The notes beneath the pieces are model-generated. The model searched no databases. It was not told the origin of the DNA and worked only from the letters and a program-made list of their open reading frames with translations. Source: Cavia porcellus (lineage: Eukaryota; Chordata; Mammalia; Rodentia; Caviidae). From it: a stretch of 64,000 nucleotides of DNA. The stretch spans positions 14,828,501 to 14,892,500 of the forward strand of contig NW_026947507.1 of NCBI RefSeq assembly GCF_034190915.1, given 5' to 3'. Of the stretch, positions 1 through 10,874 are shown piece by piece. The position numbers and the translations under genes were made by a program. The stretch's first letter is position 1; the number at the start of each line of letters is the position of its first letter.

Positions 1-500
1 GTTTCAAATCAAGTTAATAGGAAATCAAAGTAGGTTGCTATAATGTATCCTATTTTTTATTTTTCCCTTAATTAAAAAAATAATAAAAAAGTAAATAATT
101 TTAAAAAGGAGATTGAGATAAAAGAGGGCATAACAACAAAACAGCGCAGGTCAAAGCATAACCATTTAAGCAAAATAGTGTTTTACCACAAGATATCCTG
201 TCATAAAAGTAGTTACCACAGTGTCTCTTTCCTTGAAATCTTTTGAGTATAACTTCATATACTGTAGCACCAAACATATCAAGACAATGTAAAACCATTC
301 AAGAGAATGACAGTATTACAGGGTATTTAGAACCAACTATCAGAAAATGAACAATGGTTTCTGTATAATCTCCTTGTCTATAAAAGTTTTTGCTTATATT
401 ATCACATATAATAAAATCCAATAAGATACAACCTATTAAGACCGATGGAGACAGAAAAATAAAAGCTTGAAGGGACTTCAAAACAAGATGATACTAAATC
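1..500. other. Unique AT-rich non-coding DNA
   Basis: No repeat family, exon or RNA gene is recognisable. Short open frames are uninformative low-complexity translations. The L1 fragment starts abruptly at about 510 without a poly(T) run separating it from this segment. Confidence 0.6.
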
Positions 501-637
501 AGCACTAGCTATTATGATGTCTTGTTTTCTCCAAAATAGCTGTTCCCACCATCTGATCTTCTCTGCCTCATTTCTGTTGAGCTCTTTTTCTGTCGTTTGT
601 TGTCAGTTTGTCTTCTTCATTTCGCTTTCTGCTCCAT

Positions 638-1060
638 TCATTGTGGCTCCTCTGCCACTGTTTCTGGGATCTTGGTATTTTCCTTTTTTAAAATATCCTG
701 CAGTATTCTCTGTAGAGTTGAACTGGTGGTTGCAAATTCCCCTAGTTCCTCTTTATCCTGGAAGCACCTTGTTTTTCCAACAATTTCTAGGGACAGTTGT
801 GCAGGATATATCAATCTTGGCTGGAGGTTATCTTTCAAAGCTTGAATTATTTCCCCCCACGCTCTTCGTGATTTGATGGTTTGTACCGAGAAATCTGCTG
901 TAATTCTGATGGGTGTTCCCTTGTAAGTGATCTGTTTCTTGTCTCTGATGGCTTTTAATATTCTGTTCTTATACTGGATTTCTGGAATTTTGATTATTAT
1001 ATGCCTGAGTGTAGCTCTGTTTGGGTTATAGGTGGCTGGGGTCCTGTATGCCTCATACAT
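638..1060 (-). pseudogene. L1 ORF1p C-terminal half (RRM and CTD), relic
   Basis: This 140-codon open segment belongs to the L1 ORF1 RNA-binding chaperone, which coats L1 RNA as a trimer. About the first 60 residues match the end of the RRM, including an IIIKIPE-like strand and a KNRILKAIR helix. The rest matches the C-terminal domain, with YKGTPIRITADFS followed by RRAWGEIIQALK. The reading frame upstream, towards the coiled coil, is broken by stop codons, so no complete ORF1p can be made. Frame retention over this length may only reflect moderate age. Confidence 0.85.
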
Positions 1061-1409
1061 CTGAGTATCTTTACCTTTTTGCTAAATTAGGGAAATTCTC
1101 TTGGATTATTTCTGTGAATAGTTTTTATAGTCCATTTGTTTGTGTCCCTACTTCTTCTTTTATGTTTTAAACTCTTAAGTTATAGATCTTCTTATCGTCT
1201 TCTAGCCTTTGTATTATTGCTGTTTGTTTTCTTGTTATTTTTAAGAAGTTTTTTTATTTCATGCTCCCACATTACAAATCTGCCCGCCAGTTCAGATAAT
1301 TTATCCTTAGTTTCTTTCAAGCTGTTATGCCAGCTTGATGGAGTTTCTAGTTTCCTGGTAATCTCTTTGAACCTGCTTCACGTATTCTATGTTCTCTCTA
1401 TTTTCTCCA

Positions 1410-1766
1410 TCAAACAATTCTCCCTTTTCTCTGTTCTTCCACTCCACCACCTGTTTTTTCTTGGGCGGCGCTTAGCATTTCTCTAACTATTCTACTTATA
1501 TCTTGCTTTATTTCGTTAAATACTTCGCTTTTGAACTCGTCTATGTGGCTCTGGAGATATCGCTTTATGTCTATTGGTGCCGTGAGTGATATTGCATGTT
1601 TTCTTTTCTCATTCTCCTTTCCTGGATCAGTGTTCTCAGGATTGGGGACTGAGGGCCCTTTCTTGTTGCTTCCTCTTCCCATACTTTTTGTTCCTTCCAT
1701 ACAAGCGAGTATAGGAGGCCCAGTTTTTTTTTTCTCTTTGTCTGTTACAGTTTGTTTGAATTGCAC
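1410..1766 (-). pseudogene. L1 ORF1p N-terminal and coiled-coil start, relic
   Basis: This open segment of 118 codons lies just downstream of the L1 5' UTR in the element's orientation. It is rich in Lys, Glu and Gly, with a basic stretch near residues 8-35. It then enters heptad-like sequence (the part with KRYLQSHIDEFKSEVFNEI), as expected for the ORF1p N-terminus leading into its coiled coil. It is separated from the C-terminal segment by a stop-containing stretch at about 1061-1409. Confidence 0.75.
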
Positions 1767-1769
1767 CGG

Positions 1770-2455
1770 CTAGGTGTTCCCACCCACCCACTGCAGTGTA
1801 CTAGGGAGACACAGACCTGGGCAGCCTCTGCTGGGCCTGCCCCTCCAGGTCAAGCTACCGAAGGCTTCACCGCTAGGGTGCACCTCCAGGCGCTGTGACC
1901 TCGTTTGGGCTAGCTTACTGGGTCTTAGTCAGCTGCATCACCCAGGCCAGGCACTACCCACCAATCCTGCTTGACAGAGGAATTATGTGACTAAAATCAC
2001 TGTAGTGTCCTGTTCCGGCAAGTCTGCACGGTCGCAGTATGTCCTTTGCTGAAGCCTCCTACTCTATGTAAGGGTCCCCATTCCGCAGGTCAATGCATGG
2101 CTCCCTGCCAGTCCCACTCTCAACACTGTTCGCCGATTTCCACTCTCAGAGTTTTCATGCATCTCTCTCGCTGCTGTGCCGATTCAGACACAGCAGCGGC
2201 AGCAGGAAATTCAAATCGTGGCTTCCAGCAGCATGGGCTCCAGCTTCCACGCCGAGACCTTATCTGTTCCTGTTATAGCACGGGGATTGCATTTCCAGTT
2301 GGTTTCTCTTAGCTTAGTTTGTTCCTGGGTCAGCAGGGTACATCTCCCCCTGCTTAGGACTCCTCGCACCGCACCATTCCTGGACTCTATACGGGGTATC
2401 TCAGAGAGCCTCTGTAGCTGCTGCTATCTATCCGCCATGTTCTTCCAGAGGTCCA
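1770..2455 (-). promoter_or_regulatory. L1 5' UTR / internal promoter region
   Basis: This is a GC-rich block in otherwise AT-rich DNA, immediately upstream of L1 ORF1 on the minus strand. L1 5' UTRs contain an internal RNA polymerase II promoter. The CATGGCGG core near the outer edge is the only motif I can point to. Whether it still works cannot be seen from the sequence. Confidence 0.6.
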
Positions 2456-3130
2456 AGGACTTATTTTGGAATGGTAAATGCTGTTTTTAGACAGCAAAGA
2501 GTTATACTGAGGGCTTCCCCACAAAATCTATTCCAAGTAATTTACATAAAATAGTATCAGCCCACGTATTTCACTTAAATAAGAATACTTTTGAATATAC
2601 TAGAGGGACAGGAATACGGAGATCAAATTTTGAAAAGGATAGTACCTACAAAGCTCAAATTCTCTTTTGGAATCCAATTATCATAGCCACTTAAGGGACA
2701 CTATTATTATTTATTGAATAGAGATGGACAAATCTGAGTGACTGTTCAATAGAGACAGATATTAAAACCATTTGTGACTACAGAAAGGTAAAATGTCTGA
2801 TAAATTAGTCAGCAAAGATTAAATCCCTAATATCTGCTTGCTATCATGTGTCATTTTCACATGTACATTTATGAACTCAATACAGAAGTTATGTGTATGT
2901 ATGTAGAGATGGTAAGGTTTCTAATAATGTAAACCACTAAAGAATCAATCTTTTAAGAACTTCAAAATGCTTTCTAAATTTCTTCTACTACCATGGTATT
3001 TTGGTCTAACATTAAATAAAACATATCCCCTATCATGAATGGTATGTTCACTAAAAACATCCATCAGATAATTCTGTTGAATATTGATGCTGTCATACAA
3101 CTAACCTAGAGAGAAAGAAACATCAGGGGA
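2456..3130. other. Unique AT-rich non-coding DNA
   Basis: No recognisable repeat or gene in this stretch between the L1 fragment and the first SINE. Confidence 0.55.
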
Positions 3131-3134
3131 TTTT

Positions 3135-3335
3135 TGTTTTTGTTTTGTTTTGTTTTGTTAGGAATTGAACCCAGAGCCTTTGCCTTGTTACAACCTCAGC
3201 CTTCAAAAAAAAAAAAAATTTTTTTTTTTTTTTTAAATTTTGAGACAAGATCTTGCCCAGTGTGGGCTTGAAATTGTAATCCTCTGCCTGAGCTCCCAGG
3301 GTGCAGAGCTTACGGTGTGCACCACCAGATCTGAC
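3135..3335 (-). mobile_element. B1-dID dimeric SINE
   Basis: In plus orientation an inverted ID-like half (about 3160-3205, read as the complement of a GGTTCAATYCC B box) is followed by a poly(A)/poly(T) run at 3205-3234. After that comes an inverted B1 monomer starting GAGACAAGATCTTGCCCAG and ending in ACCACCAGATCTGAC. The B1 half lacks the 29-bp internal duplication. This is the B1-ID dimer architecture seen several more times in the window. Confidence 0.7.
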
Positions 3336-3480
3336 AATAATGACTAGTTTTAAATAATATACTATACTCAAATAGTAGAGAGCGATTTCCAGTACTATTT
3401 GCTGTGAACTGAATATCATCTCTAAAACTCATGTGAAATTTAATTGCCAAAACCCAGTACAAAAAAATATAGACATATTA

Positions 3481-3586
3481 AGGGCTAGGGATTTAGCTCA
3501 GTGGTGTAAGCGCCTGCCTGGCAAATTTGAGGTTGTGGGTTTAATCCTTCATACCAAATAATAATAATAATAATAAAAATAAAAAA
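3481..3586 (+). mobile_element. ID-like SINE (tRNA-Ala-derived)
   Basis: It begins AGGGCTAGGGATTTAGCTC (A box region), continues with GCGCCTGCCTGGC and a decayed B box, and ends in an (AAT)n/A-rich tail. It is inserted inside the MLT1-like LTR. Confidence 0.8.
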
Positions 3587-3727
3587 TTGCCATGTGATGG
3601 TATTCAGACTTGGATCCTTTAAATGGTGATTAGGTCACAGGGACATTCATCTCATGACTGAATTACAGACAGTGTCAATGGCTTAGCTAAAAAGGGGAAT
3701 TCCGTATCTTTTTCTTTTCCCTCCCTT

Positions 3728-3812
3728 TTCCCCTTTCCCTTTCTCTCTCTCTGTGTCTCTGTTTCTGTCTCTGTCTCTCTCTCTCTCTCTGTCTCTGTCT
3801 CCCTCTGTTTTT
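3728..3812. repeat. TC/TCTG-rich pyrimidine microsatellite
   Basis: Runs of TCTCTCTC alternate with TGTCTC and TTTCTG. It lies within the MLT1-like LTR and probably expanded from its pyrimidine-rich part. Confidence 0.85.
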
Positions 3813-3967
3813 ATCTCTTGGTTCTCTATGTGATTGATGCCTTTCACCATGTTATAATGGAAAAAGAATGGTCTTAATCAGATTTAGCCCCTCAATCTTG
3901 GATTTCCCAATCTTTGGAGCCATGACCAAATAAACTTATAGTAGCAGAAAACCAACGAAGATACTGC

Positions 3968-4700
3968 TTACCAGAATTCTGTGTTACATATACAATCACT
4001 GAAATATTTAATGCATAAATTTTTAAAATGTAACAACATTCAAATAAAACAACGTAGGCTTTTAATAATCTTCCCCTCATCTAATAAGAATTGAAATAAC
4101 TAAAGCATATCAAACCAAGAGATAATCCACCACAAAGAAATCCACTGCATTACAAAAATAGAAGAGGAAGTGTAGAGTTCCTTGAGTGGGTCAATGTCTG
4201 CACAAGTTCACTTGCAAAGTGAAAACTGCTAACTTCCAGGAGTCCAAAAATCTTGAAGATAGAATGTTTTGCCAGCTTGGACAGAGATGGACTTTATAGA
4301 GGAACCAAGGAAGTACCCAAAGGGACAATCAGATAAAATTATTCAGCCAAACTGTCACCATGCCTTGCTAGCTGAAACAAACAACTGCGCTCAGGAAAAC
4401 TCGATTGGCTTTGTTGTTCCTCAATAAAGTAGGGGTTTGAGACAATTCAAGACTTCATTCCAGTGAAGACCCCCATACCTCCTCCCTCTGCCGACACTTA
4501 CCATGAGGAAATATCTTACTCCAGAACAGCAAATTAATGAATGATGAACAATTTAACGGTTTGTTTAAATAAAACATTATAAACATCATGAAGACAAAAA
4601 TATCATGAAGACAAAAATCTCCAACAGCTTTATAACAAATATTTTACTAGAATGAATCTATTTATTTTTGGACCTTGTATCTACTGAATATAATTAAAAT
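3968..4700. other. Unique non-coding DNA with one 17-bp tandem duplication
   Basis: Nothing gene-like. A perfect 17-bp tandem pair (ATCATGAAGACAAAAAT) sits at 4585-4601 and 4602-4618. Confidence 0.55.
4585..4618. repeat. 17-bp perfect tandem duplication
   Basis: ATCATGAAGACAAAAAT occurs twice back to back. A short slippage or repair duplication is the simplest explanation. Confidence 0.9.
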
Positions 4701-4704
4701 TTAG

Positions 4705-4862
4705 ATGGGTACCATGGCTCATGTTTGTAATCCCAGCACTTGGGAAACTAAGGCACAATGATTCTCGTAAGTTAAAGGTCTAGCTAGGCTACATAGTGAG
4801 ATAAAGGCCAGTTTGGATTACATGGCAAGATCCTGTCTCAAAACACCGAACAAACAAACATA
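4705..4862 (+). mobile_element. B1 SINE
   Basis: Diverged B1: TGTAATCCCAGCACTTGGGA (box region) with AAACTAAGGCA, then two related blocks (TCTAGCTAGGCTACATAGTG and GGCCAGTTTGGATTACATGG) showing the 29-bp internal duplication of B1, then CCTGTCTC and an A/CAAA tail. Confidence 0.8.
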
Positions 4863-7473
4863 TAAGTAAATAAAATTTAAAGCAGACCATTTGTTTGTTG
4901 GAACCTAGGGTTGTAAAACATTTTTAAAATTAAAATTTATATTCACATGGCTGTCTTAAAATTTATATATTTACCTATATAGATATACATTGTGCTTACT
5001 GCAGTAAAATAGAAGGGGAAGAAGAGAACTCTCAAGAATAAAAGGATATTACTTTAAAATGAAATACCCTATGAGAAGTGAAATGAAACGATGAATTTCA
5101 AAGAGACCGAGCAGAGTTGGCTGTGGCAGCGCATATATGAGGGTATTTATCAAAATTCTTTTAGCGGGTATATAAGCAAAGAGTTTGAAGATCACTGTGT
5201 GAGACAAAGAAAAGCTCAATGCATAAATTAAAATCGAGCATTTCCAAGTCACACTCTCTGTGGCTTGGGAATGTTTCTAAATTCAAGTAGACATAAATTT
5301 CTTAAAAAAAAAAAATTAAAATGCTCACAAAAAAATAAGCACTTAAAAATATACACCAAATAATGATTTCAAAAGCACCCACACATAGAATGTGTATATG
5401 GCTATACACTCGTAGCAGTAAGTATGTCCAAAAAAGACAAGAAAAGGAACTGATGGAGATTAAAAATCATAAACTGGACAAAGATAAAATGATAAACTAT
5501 GGAAGGTTTGAAAACATATAACACATTTTCTGCTATAATAGTCAACAAAAAATATAAACATAAAAATACAAAATTTAAAAAGAGAAAAAAATAATAGTTA
5601 CATTTAAGAAGGATAAATACAAAAATTTCAAGGTACTGGGAAGAAATGGAGAACTAGTCTTTATAATTTACTCCCTAGGTAAAAAAAATCCCTCAAAATC
5701 CACAAGTCCACTCAAGAAAGTTCCCCATGGGTATCTTCAGGAATTAAAATGAACTAATCTTCTAACTTGTAGAGAAAGCTTAATTGGAAATAGGGATAGA
5801 AATGGAGAGTTCAGAGAAATATAATCCACCAAAATGAATTATCTTAATTATCTCTGGTTATAATAGCAATTTAGTGAGATTTTAAAATAAAAGTCTATTA
5901 AGAAAGCAGGTGAATAAGACAGGATGCATTATGATATAAAAATTTCTGCTTAAATGATCAATTCATTTGTTTACTACTTAACTACGTAATTTTATAACAA
6001 GTTATAAGTAATACACTTACTTTAAAAGTAATGTATTTAAGTGTTCAGTTACATACATACACAATTAAATATTTTATATGACATAAAATCATCATATCAG
6101 GCAACACATAGCAGAATATTTCCTCTCAACAGTGGAAAGCTAAATTTTAAACTGTTTCAGCTAATTTGAATTTTTTTTTTTTGCATTATCCCAATTACAG
6201 TGAGGCTTTTATTATACTGATGAAAATTAAACATGTCTTAGATTATCTTTGTTTTCTTCCCCCTGGCTGTCCAACTTTTGATCATTTCACTGCTCATTAA
6301 AATTTCCACAAGAAAATAGGCATAGAAACAAATGCCAAAAAAAAAAAAAAAAAATTTAAATCAACTATTTTATTCACGTTGACAGATACAATAAATTCTG
6401 TTTTTTAAGAGTTCTATAACAGAAAAACAATACCAATTTTCATTTAATTCACTTAAAATAAGGCCCCAAATCTAATTTACTTAAAATCCAGTGACTGTTT
6501 TATTCAAATGGAACAGTTTCAGAACTATGCAACTAAATGTTTTGCAATTTACCTGAGGACTGTACAGAGTTTTGGTTTGAGGCTACTTTTCTAATGAGTT
6601 GCCCCCTTCCAAAAGTTTCAGAACAGGTCTATCTCCATGGAGAAGGGTTTTGAAAACTTCCTATACAAAAGACATACAGTGGAACAGTTCTCTAATGGCA
6701 CCTCTTAGCCTGATAACTGCAGAAGTTCAAAAGTGTGGCAGTCCTTAGGATGGGTTTTATTTTCGCTGCTGGCAAAAATTAAACAAGAATTTTTATGTAT
6801 CTTAGGATTCTTTTCTCTCCCCTTAGTAGCTACTAAGAATGTTTTTCTCCTTCCTTTCTACATTCTGAAATAATTATCTATCTATATCCCATTTTATGGT
6901 TCAGTGTAACAAATGTTTAGGTTGATGTTCATATGTTTAATCAAATGAGTTGTGGGTTCCTGGCATTCAGAACTGGAACGGAAAACAAGAATTATGAGAC
7001 TTTTCTTATGATATGTCAGACTGTGAGTTAAATAGGATTGTGTGGATTACCTTCAGAAAATAAACTATTTTAAGGAAGCACTTTTTAAAAAATCTTCCTA
7101 CATAAATTAGGTATTGCCTTAAAAACAGGCATATTAGTGGTTCTTTAAATACTTTTTTGATTAACAAAATGTTATGTATTATTCACATTAATACGTATTT
7201 TTATAGTTAGATAAATGATTTTAAGGACCAACATGAAGCAGTTTTATACCAAATATAAAAATCTTACAGTATTTTTTTAATGATGATCCTGTCCAAGGAA
7301 GAAGTTAGTATTCATGGGCACTCAAGATTCTTTTCAACTCTATGAATCCATTACTAATTTCTGAAAATGATCCTGTGTCAGTTGAATAATGTTTAATTTT
7401 AAAAATTCAAATTTGTAGGAATTCTTCCAAATGTCCTGAGTTTATTAGACCAATAGGAAAAATAATTTATTAA
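4863..7473. other. Unique AT-rich non-coding DNA
   Basis: No exon, SINE or LTR was recognised. It contains A-rich runs (for example 6340-6356). A less AT-rich part at about 6540-6770 could be a conserved element but has no diagnostic motif. Confidence 0.5.
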
Positions 7474-7590
7474 AAGTCATTCCTTTAGGCCGGGGATTTA
7501 GCTCAGCAGCATAAGTGCCTGCCCAGCAAGCACAAGGTCATGAGTTCAATCCTCGGTACCAAATAAATAAATAAATAAGTCATTCCTTTA
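7474..7590 (+). mobile_element. ID SINE with 14-bp target-site duplication
   Basis: The body is at 7488-7576: CCGGGGATTTAGCTCAGCAG, then an anticodon-arm region, then GAGTTCAATCCTCGGTACC, then an AAAT tail. It is flanked by perfect AAGTCATTCCTTTA copies at 7474-7487 and 7577-7590, so it is an L1-mediated insertion of modest age. Confidence 0.9.
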
Positions 7591-7758
7591 TGCTTGTTAT
7601 GAAACAAAACTTTACATACACATGGTCCAGTCTCAGAAGAGAGCTATTTTATTTTCTCTAAGGCAGCTGCCCTTAAATAAAGTATTAGCATAATGGGAGA
7701 GAATAGTAAAAATTATTTGAAAGGTAAGTTTTATTTCTTTTAACACCTAGCTATGTCC

Positions 7759-7879
7759 ATAGTCAAAACTTTTGTTTTAGTTATTTTTTGGTACTGGGGA
7801 TCGAACTTACGACCTTGTGCTTGCCAGGCAGGTGCTTATGCTGCTGAGCTAAATCTCCAGCCCCATAGTCAAATCTTTT
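7759..7879 (-). mobile_element. ID SINE with target-site duplication
   Basis: Inverted ID body at about 7775-7862, with GGTACTGGGGATCGAAC and the complement of the A box (GAGCTAAATCTCCAGCCCC). It is flanked by CCATAGTCAAAACTTTT (7758-7774) and CCATAGTCAAATCTTTT (7863-7879), which differ at one base. Confidence 0.88.
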
Positions 7880-8082
7880 AAAATTTCTGAGTCTAGATTT
7901 CATTATTTAATTCTTTTGAATTTTAACATAAAGTATGAATTCAGCGAGATGAAGACGTGGTAATTGATATTTTTAAAATTTTATTACTGTAAAATTATTA
8001 ATTTGAGTCATATGGCTGCAGTGATTCATACTAAACAAAACAGATACATGAAACATCAGCTTGTTTCCTTTGGTTACTGTTG

Positions 8083-8336
8083 TTTTGAGACAGGGTCTTG
8101 CTAGAAGTCGAGGTTGGCCTGAACTTTCTATGTAGCCCAGGTTAGTCTAGAAACTGTACTCTCCTGCCTCAGCCTCCCAAATCCTGGGATTATAGGTAGG
8201 TGCCTGTAATAATTTTAGTATCACTAATTTATTGGTATTTTTTGAGCTTCTCACTATTTTGCCCTTACTGGTCTTGACTCTCCTGACTCTACTTCTCTAG
8301 TAGTTGGGACTATGGGTGAGCAGTAATGCACCTAGC
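8083..8336 (-). mobile_element. B1 SINE followed by a second decayed B1-like block
   Basis: 8083-8215 is an inverted B1 (GAGACAGGGTCTTGC, CTCCTGCCTCAGCCTCCC, GGGATTATAGG). 8230-8336 resembles a second, more decayed inverted B1 or dimer half (TTTTTTGAGC, TAGTAGTTGGGACTATGGG). The second part is less certain. Confidence 0.65.
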
Positions 8337-8364
8337 TTATTCTTTATTTTAAATCACTTATTTC

Positions 8365-8521
8365 AGGTGGGCATGGTAGTGCATGTCTGTAATCCCAGCA
8401 CTCCAGAGGCTGAGGCAGGAAATTCACCGCAAGTTCAAGGCCAGCCTGGGTTACAAAGTGAGTTCAAGGCCAGCCAGAACTCCATAGTGAAACCCTGTCT
8501 CAAAAAGATAAATAAATAAAT
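8365..8521 (+). mobile_element. B1 SINE with internal 29-bp duplication
   Basis: A clear B1: GGTGGGCATGGTAGTGCATG, TGTAATCCCAGCACTCCAGA, then two GAGTTCAAGGCCAGCC-like blocks, CCCTGTCTCAAAA and a (AAAT)n tail. Of the B1 copies here this one looks among the least diverged. Confidence 0.9.
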
Positions 8522-8524
8522 ATT

Positions 8525-9225
8525 CATACATACATATTAATACATGTATTTCAGACATACATATTACAACTAGTTTTTCAAGTCAGATATTTGACCAATA
8601 ATTCCAAATATAGATAAATTAATATTAGCATTGGAAAAAAACAATATACATTAATAACATACTTTATACACAGGGAATTTTTCATTTTTAATTTACTTAA
8701 AGGCTCTTAGGAAATAATCAAAGAATTTATGGATACAAGCCTAACAAAGTACCAAAAAGGCAGCTCCTAAAATTAATACAATGTCAAATTGAGTTATTCA
8801 CTCCTGTATTAACATAATATAAAAAGTAGATCATAAAAGGGAAATGCTCTATCATCACAAAGTATTCATATAGCAATAGATAATACAATTCTGACACCTG
8901 AAAATACAGATGTTATTTGTCGGTTTAAATAAAAGTACAATGGTAGAATTTCCTCACTAAAAATTTTAAGATCTTCTATTCCAAGCCATTGCCTTTACAG
9001 GTCTTTTGAGACATCTGCTAGACTTGTTATTCAGGTGCAGTAAGCAGTTGACAGCAGAGAACAGATTTGAACTCTTACCTCCTGGCATCCAGTACAACTC
9101 ATGTACCATGTCCCAAAAGACACAGCAACCTATAAAGCAGAAATCTGACCACTGTCAAGTACATTTGGGTAACCTAATTCTATAGAAAAACAAGTTAGCA
9201 TTTTTTTGTTTTTCATTTTCTTTTT
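8525..9225. other. Unique AT-rich non-coding DNA
   Basis: No recognisable gene or repeat. Confidence 0.5.
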
Positions 9226-9229
9226 CTGT

Positions 9230-9366
9230 TTTAGACAGGCTCTCATTAGATAACTCAGGCTGGCCTTGAACTCATGTTGTAGCCCAGGCTGGCCTCAAAC
9301 TCATAGTGATCCTCCTGCCTCAGCCTCCCAAGTGTGGGATTACAGGTGTGTGCCATCACATCTGGC
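9230..9366 (-). mobile_element. B1 SINE with internal duplication
   Basis: Inverted B1 with two CAGGCTGGCC blocks (CTTGAACTC and CTCAAACTC), then GATCCTCCTGCCTCAGCCTC, GGGATTACAGGTGTGTGCCA and CACATCTGGCC. Confidence 0.9.
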
Positions 9367-10258
9367 CTAATTTCCTATTAATACATGAAGTATGAGAAGC
9401 TATGAATTTAATGCACTGTTTGTTACCTCAATTCAAAACACTTTTAAACTGAAAAGGCATTTTGAAAATTTAAATGACTATTAATATCATCATAAATGTA
9501 AATCTTATAGGTATGAACATCATTCCTTCTATGCAACCTGCAGTATTCTGGGGATAGGTGGGTATTTTCTAGCATTTCAGAAAGAAATGTCAGTAGATTA
9601 TCTATCTACATTTACAAACATTACAAAATATCTGCTTGGCTGAAGTGCTTGATTCAGAATTCTTTCCCATTCCCCATTCCCACCCTCCACACAAAAAGGA
9701 CACAGAACACTCAAGCACTTTAATTAGAAGACTGAAATTACAGGGTGTATTCACACCCTTGACTATAAACGTAAACTATATTCCGCATCATTATAATCCA
9801 TGTTTGGACTCTTCACTGACAGGTTTAACCCAGAGCTCCTAATAAGCCAGATAGAGCATGTGCCTGAGGCTTTTGTCTCCACAGTAGCGTCCTTAGTCTA
9901 GTTCGGAGAGGCCTTCCTCCTAAATAACAAATTCCTCCTAAATAACAAATAGTTGCTCACAGGCAGGGATCAGCCAGGCACTCCTTGGAAATGTAACACT
10001 TTAGACTTCCGTGTATCACTTGTGGTCTTGAAAGATGATGACAAAATTCTTTACATTTTTTACCTAGATAATAACTACAGTCATAGGGAAATAACGCATG
10101 CATTTATTAAAATAGTTTTTTTAAAAACTATTTTCTGTTATGTACAGATATTTTGATTTTACTACTTAAAATCAAAAGTTAAGGATAATTTTAAAAATTA
10201 CAAATAAGCTTTGTTGAAAAGTATAAAGTTCATTCATGATATGATTTCTTTTTTCACT
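9367..10258. other. Unique non-coding DNA with an 18-bp tandem duplication
   Basis: Nothing gene-like. The perfect pair TTCCTCCTAAATAACAAA lies at 9914-9931 and 9932-9949. Confidence 0.5.
9914..9949. repeat. 18-bp perfect tandem duplication
   Basis: Two adjacent identical copies of TTCCTCCTAAATAACAAA. Confidence 0.9.
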
Positions 10259-10395
10259 AAAAATAGTTTATGTGGGGGCTGGGGATTTAGCTCAGCAGCA
10301 TAAGCACCTGCCTTGCAAGCAGACAGTCGTGAGTTCAATCCTCAGTACCGATAAAAAGGAAAAAGACAAAAAAAAAAAAAAAAAATAGTTTATGT
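10259..10395 (+). mobile_element. Young ID SINE with 15-bp target-site duplication
   Basis: Body at 10274-10380: GGGGCTGGGGATTTAGCTC, GCACCTGCCTTGCAAGCAG, GTGAGTTCAATCC, CAGTACCGATAAAAAGGAAA, AAGAC and poly(A). Perfect AAAAATAGTTTATGT copies flank it at 10259-10273 and 10381-10395. The tail after the tRNA-like part (RATAAAAAGGAAAAAGAC) is shared by the other young copies. Confidence 0.95.
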
Positions 10396-10874
10396 TTAAA
10401 ATTCAGGGAAATTAACAGGCAACAGACCATATTCACACAAAATTTATCATAACAAGAGATGACAGTATATTCCTCAGATGCTCAGTGTATAGCTAGAAGG
10501 TTTAGGTCTACATTCTCTGAATGGTACACCTCTAATATAGCAGCCTCAGTAATTTTTGTTTCTAGTTTTTCAAATTCTAAAATATAAAGTAAACATAAAA
10601 CTAAATTTTAATTTCTCCCTGATGAATAGTAAATGTTTACAATTCTATGGCTGTCTTACTAAAGTGTCCCACGATGGGAAACTTTTGATAGGAAAATAGA
10701 ACAATCACTTTAGACAGATTAAATACCTTAAAAATAATGAGTATGTAGGCATTGAGATTAAATTCTAATACACTAAATGTACTAAGGAATGAGAAAGCAG
10801 AAAACTGAGGACAGATAGCACAGGAAACTGCTTTTCTCCTTCTGTAATACTACTCTTTCCATTTGCTAAGCAGT

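Larger units (their letters stand above)
505..2455 (-). mobile_element. L1 LINE fragment: 5' UTR plus decayed ORF1, no ORF2 or 3' end
   Basis: Read on the minus strand, this runs from a GC-rich L1 5' UTR (about 2455-1770) into ORF1 (about 1766-510). The extreme 5' end has a CATGGCGG core at about 2430-2440, resembling the YY1 site near L1 starts. The ORF1 C-terminal half at 1060-638 is open for 140 codons. It carries the RRM/CTD hallmarks of L1 ORF1p, including the run YKGTPIRITADFS. The N-terminal part at 1766-1410 is open for 118 codons. The coiled-coil region between them is interrupted by stops, so the element is dead. L1 copies are normally truncated at the 5' end. Here the 5' end is kept and everything after ORF1 is missing, with no A-tail at the 505 junction. 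I saw no convincing target-site duplication. Confidence 0.85.
3398..3967 (+). mobile_element. MLT1-like LTR (ERVL-MaLR), interrupted by an ID SINE and a TC tract
   Basis: The start resembles the MLT1/MST opening (GTGAACTGAATATC followed by CTCATGTG). The middle has the GGTGATTAGGTCACAG block, and the end has the AATAAACTT signal region at about 3931-3940. An ID-like SINE splits it at about 3481-3586, and a pyrimidine microsatellite expands at 3728-3812. Diverged old copy. No internal retroviral genes are present. Confidence 0.65.

Noticed and set aside
514..876. 120-codon plus-strand frame
   Set aside because: It is the antisense of L1 ORF1 on the minus strand.
5049..5252. Hydrophobic 67-codon minus-strand frame
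   Set aside because: No similarity was recognised, and AT-rich DNA commonly gives hydrophobic short frames.
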